A DNA stretch of 64,000 nucleotides from Cytophagales bacterium (GTDB taxonomy: Bacteria > Bacteroidota > Bacteroidia > Cytophagales > Cyclobacteriaceae): contig JANYHI010000015.1 of NCBI GenBank assembly GCA_025359125.1, positions 1-64,000 on the forward strand. The letters run 5' to 3'. The translations under genes were made by a program, and so were the position numbers. Below, piece after piece: positions 52,651-62,942 of the stretch. The notes under the pieces are model-generated. The model was not told the origin of the DNA and made no database searches. It saw only the letters and a list, made by a program, of their open reading frames with translations. Each line of letters begins with the position of its first letter. The stretch's first letter is position 1.

Positions 52651-53580
52651 ATGACCCCTTCATCCACAGATAAACCACTGTCAGAGCATATTCTACGAAC
52701 GCTGTTATATTTTGACATATTTAGCTACCCGCTCACGTCAACAGAAATTTATAGGTTCTTGGGATGTCCGGTAAATGATATAGTGTCGGTAGAGAGAGAA
52801 CTTGAAAGACTAAAAATCGATAATCTTGTTTTTCAATTTCAAAATTTTTTTAGCGTTAAGGATAATAATACACTCGCTGACAGAAGGCTAAAAGGCAATA
52901 GAGAGGCTGAATTGCAGATGCCACACGCGCTAAAGAAGGCAAGATTTATTTCTTCATTTCCGTTTTTCCGAGGCATCATGATCTCTGGATCACTATCGAA
53001 GAACTATATGGATGAAAAAAGTGATTTAGATTTTTTTATTGTAACCGAACCGGGAAGGTTATGGATTGCAAGAACCATTTTTGATTTTTACAGAAAGCTT
53101 TTTATTCGCAAGAAGCATTATAGAAATTATTGTTTAAACTATTTCATCAGCTCAGATAGACTTACTATTGAGGAGCAAAATATTTTTACTGCCACAGAGC
53201 TTGCCACCGTGAAGCCAACTATCGGATTAATTCATTATCAGAATCTGATGAAAGAAAATTCTTGGGTCAGTAACTATTTCCCAAACTTAATGGCATCTGT
53301 AAATCAATCTGCTTTACCAACCTTAGATTCGTTCACTAAAAAATCTTTAGAAAAAATAATAAACTTGTTTTTGGCCGATGAGTTGGACAAAGTAATAATG
53401 CGGATTCGATTTGCGTGGTTTAAAAGAAAGCATTCACGTAATTTCACTAAGACCGATTTTGAAGTTGCTTTTAAATCAAGAAAGTATGTGTCTAAAGCTC
53501 ATGCTACAAATGGCCAGGCAAAAATTCTTAGTCTATATGAAAAGAGTATAATTAGTGGAATCGGAAGCTTGGCACAATAA
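52651..53580 (+). CDS. Nucleotidyltransferase-domain protein with winged-helix start
   Basis: 309 residues. The N-terminal 85 look like a winged helix (ILRTLLYFDIFSYPLTSTEI). The middle holds a DNA polymerase beta-type nucleotidyltransferase signature, MISGSLSKNYMDEKSDLDFFIVT (GS and DxD). The C-terminal half is helical. First gene of the glycan cluster. It might transfer a nucleotide to a sugar, lipid or protein; the substrate cannot be read from the sequence. Confidence 0.75.
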   Translation: MTPSSTDKPLSEHILRTLLYFDIFSYPLTSTEIYRFLGCPVNDIVSVERELERLKIDNLVFQFQNFFSVKDNNTLADRRLKGNREAELQMPHALKKARFISSFPFFRGIMISGSLSKNYMDEKSDLDFFIVTEPGRLWIARTIFDFYRKLFIRKKHYRNYCLNYFISSDRLTIEEQNIFTATELATVKPTIGLIHYQNLMKENSWVSNYFPNLMASVNQSALPTLDSFTKKSLEKIINLFLADELDKVIMRIRFAWFKRKHSRNFTKTDFEVAFKSRKYVSKAHATNGQAKILSLYEKSIISGIGSLAQ

Positions 53581-53581
53581 T

Positions 53582-55042
53582 ATGAGTAAAGTACTTATCA
53601 CTCATTCTTATTTCTACAAGCTCGATCCAAAACAATGGGCTTTTCAACAACCGTATCCACCGCTTGGTACTTTGCAAGCTGCCTCTGTAATCAGAGATGC
53701 TGGCATTGAAGTTAATTTTTTTGATGTTGCCTTAAATAATAAACCAGAAGAAATAGGTGTACCATTAAATTCTTATAAGCCATTGTATTTTATTATTTAC
53801 GATGATGGCTTCAATTACCTAACAAAAATGTGCCTAACTGTGATGCGCGAGGCTGCATTTAAAATGAGCGAGCTTGCAAAAAAGAACGGTGCCATAGTCA
53901 TTGTCTCAAGTTCTGATTCTACGGATCATTACGAAAAATATTTTGAACATGGCGTTGACTATGTAATCCGGGGGGAGGGTGAGGAAACGCTGCGGGAGTT
54001 ATTGCGTGCACTGGAAAATAAAAAAACTGTAGATGGTATTTTAGGAATAGCCTATCAAACTGAAAATAAGACAATAGTAAATGCAGCGAGGCCAGTGCTA
54101 CGGCAATTAGATAATTTGCCACCGCCTGCTTGGGATTTAATTGATATTGAACCCTACCGAAAAATTTGGTTAGATAGGCACGGCTACTTTTCTTTAAACA
54201 TTGCAACTACGCGAGGTTGCCCATTCAAGTGTAATTGGTGTGCGAAACCAATTTACGGCAATCGATACAACTCGCGCTCACCGAAAAAAGTAGTAGACGA
54301 AATTGAGTATCTATTAATAAAATTTAAGCCTACTCATTTTTGGATGTGCGATGATATTTTTGGGTTAAAGCCCGGATGGATCAAAGAATTTAAAAATGAA
54401 GTTGAACAAAGGAATTTAGATTTTAAATATAAGATTCAGTCGCGAGTTGATTTGCTGCTGGAAGAAGATACGATTGATAGCTTAGTAGAATCTGGAATTG
54501 AGACAATCTGGGTTGGAGCGGAGTCGGGTTCTCAAAAAATTTTAGATGCCATGGATAAAGGCACACAAGTAGAACAAATTTATAGTGCTACAAGATTACT
54601 GAAATCAAAGGGCGTAAAGACTGCTTTCTTCCTCCAATTTGGCTACCCAGAAGAAACCCAACATGATATTGACTTAACTTTAAAAATGGTTTTAGAATTG
54701 ATGCCCGATGAAATAGGTATTTCTGTTTCGTATCCTTTGCCCGGAACGAAATTCTATGAAAATGTAAAAAGCCAATTAAGCGCGAAACAAAACTGGGTAG
54801 ACTCCGATGAGTTAGCCATGATGTTTACGAATAGGTATCCAACAGCATTTTATAAAATTCTTCAGCGATATGTGCACGGAAGATACAGATTGAAACTAGC
54901 TTTCCTTTATTTTAAAGGATATCTAAAAAAACCATTCAATCAATTTCCCAGAATTAAAAAAATTATAGCTGTTCCTTATTTTCTTCTCCTGTCTTTAATT
55001 TACGCCATTCAGCTAAGAAAATATCAATCTCATGGCAATTGA
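53582..55042 (+). CDS. B12-binding radical SAM protein (first)
   Basis: 486 residues. N-terminal B12-binding Rossmann-like domain (about 1-150, PPLGTLQAASVIRDAGIEVN) and radical SAM core with the cluster motif CPFKCNWCAKP, then ETIWVGAESGSQKILDAMDKG. Such enzymes methylate or rearrange unactivated carbon. The start is the ATG at 53582, one base after the preceding stop; an in-frame GTG at 53555 is less likely. It overlaps the methyltransferase gene by 11 bases. Confidence 0.9.
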   Translation: MSKVLITHSYFYKLDPKQWAFQQPYPPLGTLQAASVIRDAGIEVNFFDVALNNKPEEIGVPLNSYKPLYFIIYDDGFNYLTKMCLTVMREAAFKMSELAKKNGAIVIVSSSDSTDHYEKYFEHGVDYVIRGEGEETLRELLRALENKKTVDGILGIAYQTENKTIVNAARPVLRQLDNLPPPAWDLIDIEPYRKIWLDRHGYFSLNIATTRGCPFKCNWCAKPIYGNRYNSRSPKKVVDEIEYLLIKFKPTHFWMCDDIFGLKPGWIKEFKNEVEQRNLDFKYKIQSRVDLLLEEDTIDSLVESGIETIWVGAESGSQKILDAMDKGTQVEQIYSATRLLKSKGVKTAFFLQFGYPEETQHDIDLTLKMVLELMPDEIGISVSYPLPGTKFYENVKSQLSAKQNWVDSDELAMMFTNRYPTAFYKILQRYVHGRYRLKLAFLYFKGYLKKPFNQFPRIKKIIAVPYFLLLSLIYAIQLRKYQSHGN

Positions 55043-55844
55043 AATAACTTCTAAGTACTTAGCGGTAAACAAAGGCTTTAGTAAACAATCTGAAAAATAT
55101 GATGAAGAAGATGCGGCCAATCCAATTCTTCAAATTTGGCGAACACAAGTTTATGATCATGTCGATTCATTTATTAAACCTTCCAGCTCCATACTTGAAT
55201 TAAATTCCGGTACAGGAATTGACGCGGTGAGATTTACAAAGCAAGGGCACAACGTTCATTGCGTTGAACTTTCAGATGGAATGGTTCATGAAATCAAAAA
55301 GAAGATTGAATTAAATAATTTAAAATCATCATTAACAGTACAACAACTTTCTTATGAATGCCTAGAAGAAGTAACTGGAAAATATGACTACGTGTTTTCT
55401 AACTTTGGTGGGCTTAACTGTTCGAACAAGTTAACTAAAATCACTCAACACTTCCATCGGTTACTAAAGCCGGGAGGAATTATTACTTGGGTAATTATGC
55501 CGCCCATTTGTCTTTGGGAAATTAGTTGGATTTTTAAAGGGCATTTTAAAAATGGACTCAGAAGGTTTCATAAAAACGGTGTGATGGCACATTTGGAGGG
55601 ACAATATTTTATGACCTATTATTATTCGCTCAATGATTTAAAAAAAGCGTTTGGTAAATCTTTCACCTTGTTGAAGTGTGAAGGATTGGGAGCGCTTTCT
55701 CCACCACCTTCGGCAAACAATTTTCCGATAAAGCATCCTAAGATATACAGCGCACTTGCTCGACTAGATAAACAACTGCGAAATCATTTTCCATTTAATC
55801 GCTGGGCTGATCATATTGTGGCTACGTTTCAAATGAAAGAATAA
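55032..55844 (+). CDS. Class I SAM-dependent methyltransferase
   Basis: 270 residues. SAM-binding motif I reads SILELNSGTGIDAVRFTKQG, motif II region YDYVFSNFGGLNC and post-motif LLKPGGIITWVI. The remainder is basic and contains a helical cap. By context it should modify a sugar or lipid intermediate of the cluster. Start overlaps the radical SAM gene end. Confidence 0.88.
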   Translation: MAIEITSKYLAVNKGFSKQSEKYDEEDAANPILQIWRTQVYDHVDSFIKPSSSILELNSGTGIDAVRFTKQGHNVHCVELSDGMVHEIKKKIELNNLKSSLTVQQLSYECLEEVTGKYDYVFSNFGGLNCSNKLTKITQHFHRLLKPGGIITWVIMPPICLWEISWIFKGHFKNGLRRFHKNGVMAHLEGQYFMTYYYSLNDLKKAFGKSFTLLKCEGLGALSPPPSANNFPIKHPKIYSALARLDKQLRNHFPFNRWADHIVATFQMKE

Positions 55845-55848
55845 TGTA

Positions 55849-57018
55849 ATGAGTTCAGCTAATCTCATTAACATAGATCGTTTATTTTTCCTTCCTAATA
55901 AATTACTTAGGTTTTTATTTATTATCCTAAAATCTTCAAAAAAAAGAGAAAAAGAAAGTCGCATTGTTATTATTAAGTTGATGGGAATTGGAAGCCTTAC
56001 TTTACTTTCATCGATGTGCGAAAAAGAAGGCATAGATAAAAATAAAATCACGTTAATAACTTTTCATACAAATCAAGATTTATGTTTGTTGCTCGGCTTC
56101 CCTAACGCTCTATTCATCAGGCATTCAAACCTATTTTATTTTCTGTATGATTGTATCTATGTGGCTACACGAATTAGCGAGCATTCTTTTTTACAGATTA
56201 TTAATTATGAAAGATGTTCTTTTGCTGTTAGCTCATTTTGTTTTTGTATTGCATTTGTTCGACCATCTATGGTGTTATGTTTTGAAGATGGGGAATCAAA
56301 ATTTTATGGCAATAGATTAGAGATTTATTCTGTAGATCAGCTAACAACAGAAAAAATGTTCAGCGTTGGAGTTGAAGACATTTCAAGAGTTGGAATAAAA
56401 GTAAGAACAGTTCCGATTAGGATTGAAATGAATAAGGTAGTAGTTAATTGTAATGCAAGTAACTACCTTTTGGCAAGAAGATACCCCGCAAAAAATTTTA
56501 TTAAATTGATTGAAATACTCCATAGTGCCAATCCAGATTTACGTTTCCTTTTTACGGGATCGATTCAGGAACGCTCATATGTAGAAGAAATAATAAATGT
56601 ACTATCTCAAAAGAAAATATCAGTTCAAAATATGGCGGGAAAATGGAATCTTCATGAATTTTGCCAAGAGTTATCAAATTGTAATTTATTTATCACCTGC
56701 GATTCAGGGCCATTGCATCTTGCAGCTTATATGGAAATATCTACACTCGCACTTTGGGGGCCAACGCAACCTTATCAATTTGGATATGAAAATTTGTCTT
56801 TCTTAAAAAATTGTACAATGAAAATGAATTGTGCGCCTTGCCTTAATCATTTATATTCTTCCGCTACTAAGTTTTGTAAAGGTAAAATTACATGTTTCGC
56901 TACCTTATCTCCGGAACATATAATAAAAGATGCCATGGATTTACTTTCAGATAGTAAAAATATTAGAATTATAAAATTTCCGCATGGCATGGTTACCAGA
57001 CAATTAAACAACGTGTAA
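55849..57018 (+). CDS. Glycosyltransferase family 9 (heptosyltransferase-like)
   Basis: 389 residues. N-terminal Rossmann part (RIVIIKLMGIGSLTLLSSM) and C-terminal NDP-binding part with CNLFITCDSGPLHLAAYMEI and STLALWGPTQPYQFG match ADP-heptose:LPS heptosyltransferases. The KLMGIGS segment replaces the usual GD of the N-terminal phosphate loop. A role in adding sugars to a surface glycan is likely. Confidence 0.85.
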   Translation: MSSANLINIDRLFFLPNKLLRFLFIILKSSKKREKESRIVIIKLMGIGSLTLLSSMCEKEGIDKNKITLITFHTNQDLCLLLGFPNALFIRHSNLFYFLYDCIYVATRISEHSFLQIINYERCSFAVSSFCFCIAFVRPSMVLCFEDGESKFYGNRLEIYSVDQLTTEKMFSVGVEDISRVGIKVRTVPIRIEMNKVVVNCNASNYLLARRYPAKNFIKLIEILHSANPDLRFLFTGSIQERSYVEEIINVLSQKKISVQNMAGKWNLHEFCQELSNCNLFITCDSGPLHLAAYMEISTLALWGPTQPYQFGYENLSFLKNCTMKMNCAPCLNHLYSSATKFCKGKITCFATLSPEHIIKDAMDLLSDSKNIRIIKFPHGMVTRQLNNV

Positions 57019-57019
57019 A

Positions 57020-58252
57020 TTGATCACATTTATTAAATATGGAATTCTTTTAATCTTATCAGCCTGGCTGGTTTTAAAAGGCATAGTTCCAGCTTGGAAT
57101 ATTATCCATAGCGATTTCTCTAACTACTATGTCTCGTCCAAACTAATATCGGAAAAGAAAAACTTGGAGAATCTTTATAACAACGAATGGTTTCAAAATC
57201 AAATTAAAATTAATGGAATTAACGAGCCTGGAAAATTTGCGCCATTCCCCCCGCTTACAGCTTGGGTAATGCTTCCGATAAGTTTTACAGACGTTCTGAC
57301 TGCCAAAAGGATTTGGACTATATTCAATTGTGTGGTTATTGTATTTTGCATTTGGTTGATTAGTAGAATAACACTGTGGAGTTGGAGTACATCTGCTTTA
57401 TTATTACTTGCCACAGGAAATGGACTAATCAATAACTTTAAATTCGGTCAAGTTTATTTAATCGTTACGGGTTTGATTCTTCTAGCGATTTATTTGCATG
57501 ACAGATTTCAAGGCATTCTGTCTGGCGTACTTCTAGGTTTTGTAACTTGCTTAAAATATTTTCCGGTAGTTTTTATCGCAGGTTTTTTTGTAATAAAAAA
57601 CTATCGATTGGTAATTTATTCTCTGCTTTCCATCTTTGTACTTATCATCATACAAATTTGGTTCTTTGGCACTACCGTAATGGCCACTTTCATAAATAAT
57701 TCTTTACTTCCTCATTTGGATGGAGATTTGAAAGGGCAGGGTATGTATAGCTTTTCTTTTCAGTCGTGGGATGGATTGTTCCGACATCTATTTGTTTATT
57801 CTGCAAAGGACAATCCAACACCATTTTTAGATTGGCCTGTTGGTAGAAGTATACTTAAATTGATTACTCACTTAGCTGTAGGCATTTCGCTTATACTTGT
57901 TAGCAGAAAAATAATTTTGTCATCCCTTTTAGAAGATGTTAAAAAAAAATTACTTCTATCCTTACCCGCTGCAGCTGCTTTTGTCGTGTTGCCAGCGAGT
58001 GCATCTTATCACTTTATTTTACTGGTTCTGCCTTTGACTCTGCTACTTTCCTCTGAATTACTAATAAAAAATGAAAAAATTATTTTGATTTGTATCTATT
58101 CGGCCATTGGCTTTTTACCAATTGGATTCTTCTTTAGAGTAGCAGAAAAGGTAGGAGTCATTTTCGCGTACCCAAGACTTGGGTTAATAACACTTTTTTA
58201 CGTGATCACCCTATATATTGTAAATTCAAAAATTTCTTTGCGAAAGCTCTAA
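57020..58252 (+). CDS. GT87/DUF2029-type polyprenyl-linked mannosyltransferase-like membrane protein
   Basis: 410 residues with about ten membrane helices. The first periplasmic loop contains SDFSNYYVSSKLISEKKNLENLYN, corresponding to the catalytic Asp loop of GT-C enzymes of the GT87 group, which use polyprenyl-phosphate sugars. The start is TTG at 57020, 2 bases after the GT9 stop; no ATG is near. Sugar unknown. Confidence 0.78.
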   Translation: MITFIKYGILLILSAWLVLKGIVPAWNIIHSDFSNYYVSSKLISEKKNLENLYNNEWFQNQIKINGINEPGKFAPFPPLTAWVMLPISFTDVLTAKRIWTIFNCVVIVFCIWLISRITLWSWSTSALLLLATGNGLINNFKFGQVYLIVTGLILLAIYLHDRFQGILSGVLLGFVTCLKYFPVVFIAGFFVIKNYRLVIYSLLSIFVLIIIQIWFFGTTVMATFINNSLLPHLDGDLKGQGMYSFSFQSWDGLFRHLFVYSAKDNPTPFLDWPVGRSILKLITHLAVGISLILVSRKIILSSLLEDVKKKLLLSLPAAAAFVVLPASASYHFILLVLPLTLLLSSELLIKNEKIILICIYSAIGFLPIGFFFRVAEKVGVIFAYPRLGLITLFYVITLYIVNSKISLRKL

Positions 58253-58269
58253 ATAGGAAAAAGATAAAA

Positions 58270-59442
58270 ATGGAAAGACCCAATATATGGGTAACGCGTA
58301 TAAAAACGATTGCCCTTGGAGGGGGAGCTCGCATTATAAGTTCTTTGAGCAATGTTATAATCTCATTTATCATTATCAGAATTTACTCGGCTTCGTTATG
58401 GGGAGAATTTGTTTCATACTTATTAATTCTTGATTTCGGTTTTTCATTTGTTTCGTGGGGCTCAACTCCATTCTTAATTAGAGAATTTAGTCTTCATCCA
58501 AATAAGATTAGGATAGACTGGGGAGGGTCATTTTATTCTCGAAGTTTACTTCTTGGCGTTTTAGTACTGACACTTCTCTTCACTCCAATTACATTTTATA
58601 TTAAGATTTGGCTAATTGCTTGGTCGTGTTTAAGGTTTGTCTACCAATCTTTTGAGCCGATTGCCCAGACAGAAAGACATTTCATTTTTACTTTTTTTGT
58701 AGAGTTAGTTTCAATTGGAATTATAGTGATTCCTGTTCTGTCGTTAAAAAATATAAATCTAAGCACACTATTAATTTTATTCACTTTCGGGATGGCGTTT
58801 AAGGCCACCGCATTTCTACTGTTATACAGAAAATACATTGGCAAGCCTGCGATACAATTAAAATTCTTTAAACATGCATTTCCATTTTTGCTGTTGACCT
58901 TCAGCGCCATGCTTCAACAGCGCATTGACTTATACTCCGTAGCCTACTTTTTAAGCAATAGCGACCTGGCTACCTACCAAGTTTTTCTCAATTTTTTAAT
59001 TTTTTCTCAGTTCACAGCTAGTTTATTACTTAGCCCTTATTCAAAAAATATATTCAGACTGAACAAACTGTCATTCCTAAAATTAGAACGAAGTTTTATA
59101 CTTGCCGGGCTGTGGTTTTCAGCGCTAAGTGTGCTTGCAATATTCATTTGTATTCAAAATTTCTATCACTTTTCTCTTTCCTGGAAAATGTACCTGATGG
59201 GATATGGGTACATACTAATGTTTTATGTTTACCTCTTGCGGAATTACGAATTAGGAAAGTTGTATAAGCAAACTAAAGCAGCAGTATTTTCATTTCTTGC
59301 AGGTATAGTTACATTGATTGGAAGTCTTTTCTTAACACCTAGGTTTGGTTTGGAGGGAGCTCTTTTTGCTGGGCTATTGGCTCAACTATTTTTAGCGTTC
59401 CTTTATCATCAAAAATATATTCTAACGAATGCCAAAAGTTAG
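58270..59442 (+). CDS. Wzx-like oligosaccharide flippase
   Basis: 390 residues with about 12 membrane helices. The first is GARIISSLSNVIISFIIIRI and the segment SASLWGEFVSYLLILDFGFSFVSWG fits the MOP flippase superfamily that moves lipid-linked oligosaccharides across the membrane. It is shorter than most Wzx proteins (400-480). Overlaps the GT2 gene by 14 bases. Confidence 0.82.
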   Translation: MERPNIWVTRIKTIALGGGARIISSLSNVIISFIIIRIYSASLWGEFVSYLLILDFGFSFVSWGSTPFLIREFSLHPNKIRIDWGGSFYSRSLLLGVLVLTLLFTPITFYIKIWLIAWSCLRFVYQSFEPIAQTERHFIFTFFVELVSIGIIVIPVLSLKNINLSTLLILFTFGMAFKATAFLLLYRKYIGKPAIQLKFFKHAFPFLLLTFSAMLQQRIDLYSVAYFLSNSDLATYQVFLNFLIFSQFTASLLLSPYSKNIFRLNKLSFLKLERSFILAGLWFSALSVLAIFICIQNFYHFSLSWKMYLMGYGYILMFYVYLLRNYELGKLYKQTKAAVFSFLAGIVTLIGSLFLTPRFGLEGALFAGLLAQLFLAFLYHQKYILTNAKS

Positions 59443-60325
59443 CGTCATCACGTGCACATTCAATCGAGCGCATTTAATTGGTGAAACAATTCAACATGTA
59501 CTTGATCAATCCTTTCAGGATTTTGAATATATTATTGTTGATGATGGGTCTACCGATGATACTGCAAGTGTGGTTAATTCCTTCGTTGATCTTAGAATTC
59601 ATTTCCATCAACACGCCAGAACTTTTGGACACCTGAGTGCATTAAGAAATTTTGCTCATTCAAAAAGTGGAGGAGAATATTTTGCCTATGTAGATTCTGA
59701 CGATCTGTGGGAAAAAGACAAACTCGAAATTCAGGTAACTGCACTTGAGAAGGATAATCAGATTGGCTTTTCCTTTACAGATATCACCATATTTAAGGAT
59801 AATATTATTCTTAAAAAAAGCATTTACAACAAAACCGGATTCTTCATTGGTAGTGTTTTTGATCAAATGTTAAAAAATAAATTAATCATTTGCCATACAA
59901 CATTACTTATCAGAAAATCTTGCATGGAGCTTCTTGGGTCAATGGATGAAAGTATGCATTCTGGTGATCATGATTTGGTGTTTGTTTTAAGTAGAATGTT
60001 TAAAGCATATGTAGTTTATAGACCACTTGTTCAAGTAAGAAAACATAATCAAAACTCAACAGGCAGTCATAGCTTGTCTTTAATACTGCTAAAAGAACAC
60101 CATTTTACAATTCAAAAACTACATTCAAAAAATTTGATTACAAAACGGGAATTTAAAACCGCCATGGCTAATACGAGTTATGATTTCGCTCTTCAATTAA
60201 TTTTTACAAAAGATTATAAATCAGTAAAACTATATCTTCTCAAGTGTTTAAGAATTCAACCTTGGCGGTGGAAAGCCGTTGTTCATTGGATTATTATTTC
60301 AGCGAAACAAATAACGGGTATCTAA
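59429..60325 (+). CDS. Glycosyltransferase family 2
   Basis: 298 residues. GT-A fold with KVSVITCTFNRAHLIGETIQ, VDDGSTDDTASVVN and the DxD motif in FAYVDSDDLWEKDKLE. A C-terminal basic segment follows. Transfers a sugar from a nucleotide donor to the glycan, in the cytosol. Its end overlaps the convergent minus-strand gene by 27 bases. Confidence 0.93.
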   Translation: MPKVSVITCTFNRAHLIGETIQHVLDQSFQDFEYIIVDDGSTDDTASVVNSFVDLRIHFHQHARTFGHLSALRNFAHSKSGGEYFAYVDSDDLWEKDKLEIQVTALEKDNQIGFSFTDITIFKDNIILKKSIYNKTGFFIGSVFDQMLKNKLIICHTTLLIRKSCMELLGSMDESMHSGDHDLVFVLSRMFKAYVVYRPLVQVRKHNQNSTGSHSLSLILLKEHHFTIQKLHSKNLITKREFKTAMANTSYDFALQLIFTKDYKSVKLYLLKCLRIQPWRWKAVVHWIIISAKQITGI

Positions 60326-61306
60326 TTTATTATTCTGCCTCCATTGCGCGTAATACTGATGTACGTGTGTCAATGGGTTGATGTTATTCGTTTTCCGAGC
60401 GTTAATCACCTTAAAAGTAAATAAGCGATGGATACCTAAATCCCAACTATCAATTAATTCCAACTCGCGATATAGACTGACACCTGTTGGTAACGGGAAT
60501 TGAAAAAAATCAGAACGTGTGTTTGACAAATCAAATGTTTCTTTATTGGTCATCTTTTTCATGTGATTCTTTCCGAGTTTATAAGCAACCATAAATTGTG
60601 ATGAATCAATTTCAGAAATAACTATTTTCTTCGTTGCTTCCACTTGTTGGCAAGCTTGCCCTTCAATTCGTAATGAAATCATATAAAAATCATTTGCAAT
60701 AGCACCATGCAAATCTGTTGGAAATATGTTTATGAATTCATTCTCCATTACTGTAATCAAAGATATTTTTCTGGCTATTGAGTAAGCAATTCTAACTTGG
60801 TCATACAGGTTTCCATTCAATGAGATATTTCCTATTGGCTTTTTTATTCTATTCAATAAAAAAGAATTGACTATTTGATTAAAACTAGAAATGAATCTAT
60901 GTTGTCCAAAGCTTCCTTGGTAAAATACAAGTTGGTTAGCTGTAAATTCTCTCGAATTAACCTTTTTCATTCGTAATCTTGCCAAGCTGTTGCGATCTGT
61001 AGGGAAGCCCTTCCAAGTTACAAGGGTTGAGAATTGAGCCTCGGCCTCACTAAAACTAAAACAGACTTCATCATCATCAAAATCATTTTCAGTTGCCAAA
61101 GGAAAAATAACAGCTATAATAAGAGGCTTGTAACCAAGAAAAATATGGTTTGCAAGATGGTATCCATTGCTAAATTTTTTTGTAGTTAAAAATATATTCA
61201 ATGGAGAAATGAGCTTTTCACTACCAATACAGACATACTCTTGCGAAATGGTAAGTCCTGTTAATTTTCTTTTTAACCAAGCATTCATGTATATCAAAGT
61301 TATCAA
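60299..61306 (-). CDS. Unrecognised protein inside the glycan cluster
   Basis: 335 residues on the strand opposite to all neighbours. Soluble, with no signal peptide. Two similar-looking halves are suggested by strands such as SLITVMENEFINIFPTDLHGA followed by NDFYMISLRIEGQACQQVEA, a pattern that weakly recalls FMN-binding split barrels. No catalytic motif is certain. Could be a flavin reductase supplying electrons to the cobalamin radical SAM enzymes, but this is speculation. It splits the plus-strand cluster, so it is either regulated separately or a late insertion. Confidence 0.55.
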   Translation of the reverse strand: MITLIYMNAWLKRKLTGLTISQEYVCIGSEKLISPLNIFLTTKKFSNGYHLANHIFLGYKPLIIAVIFPLATENDFDDDEVCFSFSEAEAQFSTLVTWKGFPTDRNSLARLRMKKVNSREFTANQLVFYQGSFGQHRFISSFNQIVNSFLLNRIKKPIGNISLNGNLYDQVRIAYSIARKISLITVMENEFINIFPTDLHGAIANDFYMISLRIEGQACQQVEATKKIVISEIDSSQFMVAYKLGKNHMKKMTNKETFDLSNTRSDFFQFPLPTGVSLYRELELIDSWDLGIHRLFTFKVINARKTNNINPLTHVHQYYAQWRQNNKLDTRYLFR

Positions 61307-61422
61307 GAAAAAAATATCTTAATAGAAGGCAGCAGGCATTGTAAAGAATTCTCTCGATGTCTATGCCTCAGAAAATAAATTTTGTGACTGTCCATAGCGA
61401 TTATCCACTATCTTTGATTCGT

Positions 61423-62931
61423 ATGAGCAAAGTTATTCTTTTCAATCCATGGAGTGCAAAAAATGGCTTTCGTATTCCTAATTCAATCCTGCAAGTAGGA
61501 GCCTCTATTCATGGAAAGTATGAATATGTACTCGTAGATGGAAATCTGGAAAAAGATTCTTGGGCAAAGATTTGTACTTATTTGGAGACGGGTGAATATA
61601 AATATTTCGGGTGCACTGTAATGCCTGGCCCACAATTAAGACAGGCTATCCCCATTACAAAAAAGATAAAAAAACTATTTCCGGATGTAGTAACTATTTG
61701 GGGAGGGTACTTCGCATCTAATCAATATAAAACATGTATTTTGTCTAGCTATGTCGATTACATTATCGATGGCCCTGGCGATCATGTGTTTCCACAATTA
61801 CTGGAAGCCTTACAAACAGATCAAGAAATTAATCACATTCAAAATTTAATCTATAGAAATGGAGATCAGATAATTCAAACAGCGCGTGAGGTATTGTTGG
61901 ATCAAGATAAATTACCACAATTGCCTTATGAGACTTTGAATTCATTTTATTCTCTTAAAAAATATTTAAGAAAATCGTATTTGGGAAATCATACTGCTGC
62001 TTATCACTCCAGTGTTGGATGCCCTTTTACTTGTTCTTTCTGTGCCGTGGTCCCAATTTATAATGCAAGATGGAAAGGGAAGTCAGCCGAGTTGATCTAT
62101 CGAGATATTAAATACTTGAAAGATGTACATGGAGCAGATGCCGTAGAGTTTCATGATAATAATTTCTTTGTAAGCGAAAAACGAACTGTAGCGTTTTCAA
62201 ATCTAATTCTATCAGAAAAGATTTCGTGGTGGGGAGAGGGTCGAATCGATACAATCGATAAATACAAAGATGAATCACTTCGTATAATGAGCGAGGCGGG
62301 CTGCCGTATGATTTTTTTCGGTGCCGAAACAAGCAATGATGACTTGCTCAAAAAAATGGATAAAGGAGGAACGCAAACCGTAGATCAAATTAAAAAATTT
62401 GCCGCCCGTTTGAAAAAGTTTAATATCATCCCTGAATATTCTTTCGTCCTTGGTTTTCCGGCTGAAACGCCAGAAAAAGTGATGCAACAAATTGATAGAG
62501 ATATTGCGTTTATCAAAGAGATAAAAGAAATTAATCCTTTCACAGAAATAATTATTTACGTTTATAGCCCGGTAGCTACAGAAGGTTCAGAATTATATAA
62601 ACAAGTAACAGCTGCTGGCTTTAAATTTCCGGAACAACTCGAAGACTGGCTGGAGCCAGCCTGGCAAAATTTTGATTTAAGAAAAAATCCGTTGACTCCA
62701 TGGCTTACGCCTGAAATGATTAATAAAATTTTGGGATTCGAAACCGTATTGAACGCGAGATATCCAACTGTTTCAGATTTTAAACTTACGCCCTTCAAAC
62801 GATCGGTGATGCGCACTCTTTCTGATTTTAGATACAAAAAAAATATTTTTAAATTCCCGTACGAAATCAAGGCGCTACAGAAAATATGGCGCTATCGCCA
62901 ACCAGAAATTGAAGGCTTTGCCTTGGAATAA
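61423..62931 (+). CDS. B12-binding radical SAM protein (second)
   Basis: 502 residues from the ATG at 61423 (MSKVILFNPWSAKNGFRIPN). B12-binding domain (about 1-140, PDVVTIWGGYFASNQYKT) and radical SAM core with CPFTCSFCAVVP, then GAETSNDDLLKKMDKGG and PEYSFVLGFPAETPEKV. The C-terminal tail (LTPWLTPEMINKILGFETVL onward) may be substrate-specific. An upstream ATG at 61357 would add 22 unlikely residues. It is not closely similar to the first radical SAM enzyme, so two different steps are likely. Confidence 0.9.
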   Translation: MSKVILFNPWSAKNGFRIPNSILQVGASIHGKYEYVLVDGNLEKDSWAKICTYLETGEYKYFGCTVMPGPQLRQAIPITKKIKKLFPDVVTIWGGYFASNQYKTCILSSYVDYIIDGPGDHVFPQLLEALQTDQEINHIQNLIYRNGDQIIQTAREVLLDQDKLPQLPYETLNSFYSLKKYLRKSYLGNHTAAYHSSVGCPFTCSFCAVVPIYNARWKGKSAELIYRDIKYLKDVHGADAVEFHDNNFFVSEKRTVAFSNLILSEKISWWGEGRIDTIDKYKDESLRIMSEAGCRMIFFGAETSNDDLLKKMDKGGTQTVDQIKKFAARLKKFNIIPEYSFVLGFPAETPEKVMQQIDRDIAFIKEIKEINPFTEIIIYVYSPVATEGSELYKQVTAAGFKFPEQLEDWLEPAWQNFDLRKNPLTPWLTPEMINKILGFETVLNARYPTVSDFKLTPFKRSVMRTLSDFRYKKNIFKFPYEIKALQKIWRYRQPEIEGFALE

Positions 62932-62942
62932 ATAATTGACCG

